Source: Mesostigma viride
Lineage: Eukaryota; Streptophyta; Mesostigmatophyceae; Mesostigmatales; Mesostigmataceae
Assembly: GCA_009746045.1 (NCBI GenBank)
Contig: RPFO01001106.1
Location: 140,001 to 165,830, forward strand
Length of the DNA: 25,830 nt
Direction of reading: 5' to 3'
The notes beneath the pieces are model-generated. The model saw nothing but the letters and a program-made list of their open reading frames with translations. It ran no database searches and was not told where the DNA came from. A program made the translations under genes and the position numbers. Of the stretch, positions 19,425 to 25,830 are shown piece by piece. How positions within the stretch are numbered: the stretch's first letter is position 1; every line of letters starts with the position of its first letter.

Positions 19425-20452
19425 ATATACCTGCGTATGCAACCAACACGGCCGATCCACATACATAATCCGACTGAGCTGGACGGTACGGACCAAATTT
19501 CGGTGCAAATTGAGGCCCAAAAGCTATGTCGGCATGGTGCGCGCACCCCTTGCGGTAGGGGCCATGGCGACTGCCTTTAGACGAAACGTGACAAATCTGG
19601 CACGCGGAAAGCAGAAATGCTCGATTGTTGGAGAAAATTAGTTACTGATTCTAATTTATGGCGGGATGGTTGCGATCTATAATGTCGCGGGCTTTTTTTC
19701 TTTGCCATCGGCAGGGGGGGTCCGGCCTGAATTTCTGTCGGGATGAATAAAGTATATTGGATGCCTGCCGGGTTGATTGTCGATTGTTGCCAGTTTTGAT
19801 GGTCGTAAGGAAAGCTAGTTTAATGATGTTTCTAAAGCCGTAAAAATTCCCGCTGCTATCTTTACCTTTCCCGTCATTTTGCGGTAAGATAACATTAGCC
19901 CTGCGCGATGCGTACTGCCCAACCACTCCATGAAAGGGTGGACTTTCTTGTGCGCCTGGGCACGAATAAATGCCCGTTATGGTACGTTCTTGTGTTAAAC
20001 GTCTTAAGCTTGCGTTTTCCTGCTTTCTTACCTCGTTGAGCGTAAGCTTTTTGCCTTCTTTCCGGCCAGATGCAGCCAGAAAGTTGCGGGTCCTGGCGCT
20101 GCATCGCTGGATTCCTGGGTGTCTTTTAGCTAGTTAATCGTCTGTGACGTGGCTGGCTTTCTGCAGCGCGTGGCCCGCAACCTGTCGGGAAGGTGTAATG
20201 CTTTTATTTCCATGCTTCTCTGAAATTTCTTTTGCTTTATAGACAGTTGTGTTCGAGGAAATTCACGCGGTCTTCCTAAGCAGCGGCATCATTTTCCCCA
20301 GACACTGACGAGCTGGCACCTGTCTCCTAAAGAGAGCGGCTCGTGCTTGTTAGAAAGGAGGCAGTGTGCATTTTGCGGGACACAATGCTTTGGTGGCACA
20401 TGCGTCAGGTAGGCTGTTCCAATGGTCTCTTCACCTTTCCCACTGAGTAAAT

Positions 20453-20473
20453 GTTAGCATTTGTCATGCTAAC
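20453..20473. other. Small hairpin
   Basis: GTTAGCAT pairs perfectly with ATGCTAAC across a 5-base loop. It lies in non-coding DNA with no neighbouring gene. Confidence 0.5.
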
Positions 20474-20686
20474 CAGAGCAGCTAGCCACAGGTTGGCTGG
20501 ATAAAAAGTCAGCTTATTTTCTCTTTATATACTGCGTGTGTGGTCCTCCACGTGTCCGGCTTGTTGGGCATTTTGGAAGAGGGTTTATAATGTGTTGTTG
20601 GGTGGAACAACTTGGTTGTTGGCACAAAATCACACATTATTAGCCTGAGATAGGCATGACATATGCTGCTCAGGCGTGTCGTCCTA

Positions 20687-20722
20687 CCAGCCTTGTTGTT
20701 AAGGGTAGACTCACAAGGCTGG
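20687..20722. other. 10-bp perfect stem next to the minisatellite
   Basis: CCAGCCTTGT pairs with ACAAGGCTGG across a 16-base loop, about 30 bp before the minisatellite starts. Confidence 0.6.
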
Positions 20723-20751
20723 CTGTGCCGATGGAGGGGTGGGGCGTGCTA

Positions 20752-21518
20752 GCCCCCCCCACACCCACGCATGCATGCTAGCCCACCCCCACACCCACGC
20801 ATGCATGCTAGCCCCGGCCCCGGCCCCCCCACACCCACGCATGCATGCTAGCCCCCCCCACACCCACGCATGCATGCTAGCCCACACTCACACCCACGCA
20901 TGCATGCTAGCCCACCCCCACACCCACGCATGCATGCTAGCCCCCCCACACACCCACGCATGCATGCCAGCCCCCCCACACACCCACGCATGCATGACCG
21001 CCCCCCCCACACCCACGCATGCATGCTAGCCCACCCCCACACCCACGCATGCATGCTAGCCCCCCCACACACCCACGCATGGATGCCAGCCCCCACACAC
21101 ACCCACGCATGCATGACAGCCCCCCCACACACCCACGCATGCATGCTAGCCCCCCACACACACCCACGCATGCATGCCAGCCCCCATACACACCCACGCA
21201 TGCATGCCAGCCCCCCCCCACACTTACGCATGCATGCTAGCCCCCCACACACACCCACGCATGCATGCCAGCCCCCCCCACACCCACGCATGCATGCCAG
21301 CCCCCCCCACACTTACGCATGCATGCTAGCCCCCCACACACACCCACGCATGCATGCCAGCCCCCCCCACACCCACGCATGCAGGCTAGCCCAACCCCAC
21401 ACCCACGCATGCATGCCAGCCCACCCCCACACCCACACGTGCATGCCAGCCCACCCCCACACCCACGCATGCATGCCAGCCCACCCCCACACCCACGCGT
21501 GCATGCCAGCCCACCCCT
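20752..21518. repeat. ~30-bp minisatellite, 25 copies
   Basis: The unit reads CACCCACGCATGCATGCTAG with a run of C and CA dinucleotides between. Twenty copies span 600 bp, giving a 30-bp mean period. Variants include GCATGGATGCC, CACTTACGCATG, GCATGCAGG and CACGTGCATG. Because the mean unit is a multiple of three, most frames on both strands stay open (HPRMHASPP-like or GLACMRGCG-like peptides). These are best read as repeat artefacts. ATGCAT-centred alternating purine-pyrimidine and C runs could adopt unusual DNA structures. Confidence 0.93.
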
Positions 21519-21759
21519 AGCTTGAGCGTGCTTGTAAAGTTTTTGCATGGTTTATTAAAATGAGTGGAATATGTATTTATTGCATTAAATGTTAATTTTA
21601 TTGATCATGAATGAAAATGGTCAACATTGCCGAAGTGCCCCTAAATTGCTCAATATTGTGTGCTCAAGAATTCAATGAGGATTGTCATCATGGAAACCCG
21701 CACAAATTCACGATTCCGGGCATGCATGTGAAAGTATCAAGAACAATTTTCAATTAAGA

Positions 21760-24597
21760 ATGGTATCTCATTGTTCCATGAATCAATATGACTCCATGTA
21801 CGTAGACAAGCCATGATGACCCCATGGGAGCCTGAATCCTCATCATTAAATACATAAATGCCACCCATGTACGTAGACGGGCCATGATGACACCAATGGA
21901 GCCTGAATCCTCATCATTAATTACATAAATGCCAACCATGTACATACACGGGCAATGATGACACCATGGGAGCCTGAATCCTCATCATTAATTACATAAA
22001 TGCCAACCATGTACGTAGGCCAGCCATGATGACACTGTGGGAGCCTGAATCCTCATCATTAATTTCATACATGCCAACAACACGTAGACGGGCCATAATG
22101 ACACCACGGGAGCCTGAATCCTGATCATTTTTTTTTCTTTGACATCCATGTACGTAGGCCAGCCATGATGACACCATGGGAGCCTGAATCCTCATCATTT
22201 TTTTTCTGAGACATCCATGTACGTAGGCCAGCCATGATGACACCATGGGAGCCTGAATCCTCATCATTTTTTTTCTGAGACATCCATGTACGTAGGCCAG
22301 CCATGATGACACCATGGGAGCCTGAATCCTCATCATTAAATACATACATGCCATCCATGTACGTAGACAGGCCATGACATCTGACACCATGGGAGCCTGA
22401 ATCCTCATCATTTACTATTCCTTGACATCCATGTACGTAGACGGGCCATGATGACACCATGGGAGCCTGAATCCTCTTCATTTTTTTTTCTTTGACATCC
22501 ATGTACATACGTAGGCCAGCCATGATGACACCAATGGAGCCTGAATCCTCATCATTAATTACATACATAAATGCCATGATCATCAATGACCCCATGGGAG
22601 CCTGAATCCTCATCATTAAATACATAAATGCCACGGTCCATGTACGTAGACGGGCCATGATGACACCAATGGAGCCTGAATCCTCATCATTAATTACATA
22701 AATGCCAACCATGTACATACACGGGCAATGATGACACCATGGGAGCCTGAATCCTCATCATTAATTACATAAATGCCAACCATGTACGTAGGCCAGCCAT
22801 GATGACACTATGGGAGCCTGAATCCTCATCATTCATTTCATACATGCCAACAACACGTAGACGGGCCATAATGACACCACGGGAGCCTGAATCCTCATCA
22901 TTTTTTTTTCTTTGACATCCATGTACGTAGGCCAGCCATGATGACACCATGGGAGCCTGAATCCTCATCATTTTTTTTCTGAGACATCCATGTACGTAGG
23001 CCAGCCATGATGACACCATGGGAGCCTGAATCCTCATCATTAAATACATACATGCCATCCATGTACGTAGACAGGCCATGATGACACCATGGGAGCCTGA
23101 ATCCTCATCATTTACTATTCCTTGACATCCATGTACGTAGACGGGCCATGATGACACCATGGGAGCCTGAATCCTCATCATTTTTTTTTCTTTGACATCC
23201 ATGTACATACGTAGGCCAGCCATGATGACACCAATGGAGCCTGAATTCTCATCATTAATTACATACATGCCATCCATGTACGTAGACAGGCCATGACATC
23301 TGACACCATGGGAGCCTGAATCCTCATCATTTACTATTCCTTGACATCCATGTACGTAGACGGGCCATGATGACACCATGGGAGCCTGAATCCTCATCAT
23401 TTTTTTTTCTTTGACATCCATGTACATACGTAGGCCAGCCATGATGACACCAATGGAGCCTGAATCCTCATCATTAATTACATACATAAATGCCAACCAT
23501 GTACATACACGGGCAATGATGACACCAATGGAGCCTGAATCCTCATCATTAATTACATAAATGGCAACCATGTACATACACGGGCAATGATGACACCATG
23601 GGAGCCTGAATCCTCATCATTTTTTTTTCTTTGACATCCATGTACATACGTAGGCCAGCCATGATGACACCAATGGAGCCTGAATCCTCATCATTAATTA
23701 CATACATGCCATCCATGTACGTAGACAAGCCATGATGACCCCATGGGAGCCTGAATCCTCATCATTAATTACATACATGCCATCCATGTACGTAGACAGG
23801 CCATGATGACACCATGGGAGCCTGAATCCTCATCATTTACTATTCCTTGACATCCATGTACGTAGGCCAGCCATGGAGACACCATGGGAGCCTGAATCCT
23901 CCTCATTAATTACATAAATGCCAACCATGTACGTAGACAAGCCATGATGACCCATGGGAGCCTGAATCCTCATCATTAATTACATAAATGCCATCCATGT
24001 ACGTAGACGGGCCATGATGACACCATGGGAGCCTGAATCCTCATCATTTACTATTCCTTGACATCCATGTACGTAGGCCAGCCATGGAGACACCATGGGA
24101 GCCTGAATCCTCCTCATTAATTACATAAATGCCAACCATGTACGTAGACAAGCCATGATGACCCCATGGGAGCCTGAATCCTCATCATTAATTACATAAA
24201 TGCCATCCATGTAAGTAGACGGGCCATGATGACACCATGGGAGCCTGAATCCTCCTCATTAATTACATAAATGCCAACCATGTACGTAGACAAGCCATGA
24301 TGACACCATGGGAGCCTGAATCCTCATCATTAATTACATAAATGCCATCCATGTACGTAGACGGGCCATGATGACACCATGGGAGCCTGAATCCTCATCA
24401 TTAATTACATAAATGCCAACCATGTACGTAGGCCAGCCATGGAGACACCATGGGAGCCTGAATCCTCATCATTAATTACATACATGCCAACAATGTAGGT
24501 AGACAAGCCATGATGACACCATGGGAGCCTGAATCCTCATCATTTATTTTATGAGACATCCATGTACGTAGGCCAGCCATGATGACACCATGGGAGC
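21760..24597 (+). repeat. ~71-bp satellite array, about 39 copies
   Basis: The core GGGAGCCTGAATCCTCATCATT recurs every 69-72 bp (for example at 21831, 21902, 21973, 22044, 22113, 22183 and 22252 for CCTGAATC). Each unit has CATGTACGTAG, then GGGCCATGATGACACC, then the core, then a variable linker of three kinds: TAATTACATAAATGCC, a poly-T run with TTTGAC or TGAGAC, or TTTACTATTCCTTGAC. Linker types recur in a set order, giving higher-order repeats. Long minus-strand frames are artefacts, since 71 is not a multiple of three. Confidence 0.93.
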
Positions 24598-25830
24598 AGA
24601 AGAGATATCATTGGTGCCTACGTACATGGATGTCAAGAATAGTATTGATTGAAGGATTCAGGCTCCCATGGTGTCATCTATGGCGTCTACGTACATGGGA
24701 TATCCAGGAATGGTAAAAGCTGAGATTCAAGGCTCCCATGGTCATCATGGTTGTCTACGTACATGGTTGGCATTTATCGGTAAATTAACGAGGAATTAGG
24801 TTCCATTGGTGTCATAATGGCTGCTACGTTCATGGATTGTCAAGAATAGTAAATGATGAGATTAGGCCCATGGTGTATCATGGGCTTTTGTCTACGGTAA
24901 TGGTTGCATTGTAGTAGTTTATGAGGAGGATTCAGGCTCCCATGGTGTCTATGCTGGCCTATACGTACTGGATGTCAGGAATAGTAAATGATGGGATATC
25001 AGCTCCATGGTTTTCCTCATGGCCTGTCTATAAGGATGGCTGTTGTTAATTAAGTGATGAGGATTCAGGCTCATTAGGTGTATCCTGGTCTTGTCTAACG
25101 TACATTGTTGGCAGTTTATGTAATTAAATAGGAGGATTCAGGCTCCCATGGTGTCATCATGGCTGTCTAGTACATGGGTTGCATTATGTAATTATGATGA
25201 GGATCAGGCTCCCATGGTTCTCCATGGCTGCCTACGTACATGGATGTCAAGGAATAGTAAATGAGGATTCAGGCTCCCATGGTGTAGCACCCTGGCCACG
25301 TTCTACGTCAGGGATGGAATTGTATATGTATAATGAGAGGATTCAGGCTCCCCTGGGGTCATCAATGGCTTGTCTAGTCATGGTTGGCATTTATGTATTA
25401 ATGAGGAGATTCGGCTCCCATGCGTGTGCTCCATGGTGGCCAGTACAAGTGGATGTGCAAGGATAGTAAATGAATGAGATTCAGGCCCCATGTTCTCCCA
25501 TGGCTGGCCTATCGTACAAAGGCATGTATGTAATTTAATGATTGAGGATTCAGGTCCATGGTGTCACATGGCTGTCTACGTACATGGTTGGCATTTATGT
25601 ATATGGAGGATTCTAGGATCCCATGGTTCATCATGGCTTGTCTATCGTACATGGTTGGCATTTATGTAATTATATTGATGAGGATCAGGCTCCCATGGGT
25701 GTCTCATTGTGCTGGCTTACGTAATGGTGTCAAGAATTGTAAATGAGAGAGTCAGGCTCCATTGTGTTATCTATGGCACGTCTACTGATCATGGATGGCA
25801 ATGTATGTAATTATGAGTGGGATTCCAGGT
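24598..25830 (-). repeat. Same satellite in inverted orientation, heavily degraded
   Basis: After 24597 the array appears as its reverse complement (GAGGATTCAGGCTCCCATGG, CTACGTACATGG), about 17 units to the window end. Nearly every unit carries small deletions or insertions, such as GAGGATCAGG, GATTCGGCTCCC or GATATCAGCTCC, unlike the clean left arm. It continues beyond the window. Confidence 0.85.

Larger units (their letters stand above)
18437..20740. other. 2.3-kb stretch without a recognised gene
   Basis: Short open frames occur, but none has a familiar motif. The visible structure is the AT-rich block, the 19-bp direct repeat and two hairpins listed separately. The centre (about 18950-19600) is more GC-rich than its flanks. 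Confidence 0.5.

Noticed and set aside
20687-20760. Helitron 3' end (hairpin followed by CTAG)
   Set aside because: The CTAG lies about 27 bases after the stem rather than about 10-12, and no matching 5' end or helicase is seen.
20739-21548. Open frames on both strands of the minisatellite (HPRMHASPP and GLACMRGCG repeats)
   Set aside because: They arise from the ~30-bp period. The same array is open in several frames on both strands, so there is no coding signal.
21992-23577. Long minus-strand open frames in the satellite (IQAPMVSSWLAYVHG-type repeats)
   Set aside because: They follow a 71-bp unit, which is not a multiple of three. The peptide changes frame between units and has no start or domain logic.
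20752-25830. CRISPR-like arrays
   Set aside because: Units are contiguous tandem repeats with recurring linkers, not unique spacers. The context is eukaryotic and no cas gene is present.

Overview
The window is nuclear DNA of a eukaryote, probably a green-lineage alga, although nothing in it fixes the species. The grounds are a chromodomain-type Ty3/gypsy retrotransposon with a plant-like initiator-Met primer site, a gene with short GT-AG introns, non-LTR retrotransposon pieces, a TTAA-flanked cut-and-paste element, and long minisatellite and satellite arrays. I see no bacterial operon, rRNA, tRNA or CRISPR array.

Layout. 161-2182 (minus strand) is a LINE-like element holding one intact ORF1, a 3' UTR and a (CAATT)n tail, but no endonuclease/reverse transcriptase ORF. 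2183-13729 is a Ty3/gypsy chromovirus: 5' LTR (2183-2888), PBS, gag, protease-RT-RNase H, integrase-chromodomain, an extra ORF in the envelope position (11752-13029), a polypurine tract, and a 3' LTR cut off after 318 bp. Its pol is split at a TTAA by a 2.47-kb piggyBac-like non-autonomous element (7656-10126). That element itself carries a 5'-truncated copy of the LINE tail (7808-8162) between 11-bp target-site duplications. The order of insertion is gypsy first and the piggyBac-like element into it; the LINE fragment entered the piggyBac-like body either before or after that jump. The two LTRs look identical over the shared 318 bp and the LINE tails nearly so, so this activity looks recent.

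14386-17735 (minus strand) is a four-exon gene for a predicted ~986-residue transposase-like protein. It has an HTH-like N-terminus, Cys/His clusters and an RNase H-fold-like core. All three introns join in phase. Just upstream (17866-18436) lies a ~230-bp tandem repeat built on a 19-bp CpG-rich palindromic core. The same core recurs once inside the gene's third intron.

18437-20740 holds no recognisable gene, only an AT-rich microsatellite, a short direct repeat and two hairpins. 20752-21518 is a ~30-bp minisatellite with 25 copies. 21760-24597 is a ~71-bp satellite with about 39 copies. At about 24600 the same satellite continues in inverted orientation to the window end, but full of small deletions, which looks more like unpolished long-read sequence than natural divergence.

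The most interesting items are the spliced transposase-like gene with its palindromic repeat array, the extra ORF of the gypsy element, the ORF1-only LINE, and a classical -1 frameshift heptamer directly before the inferred gag stop codon.
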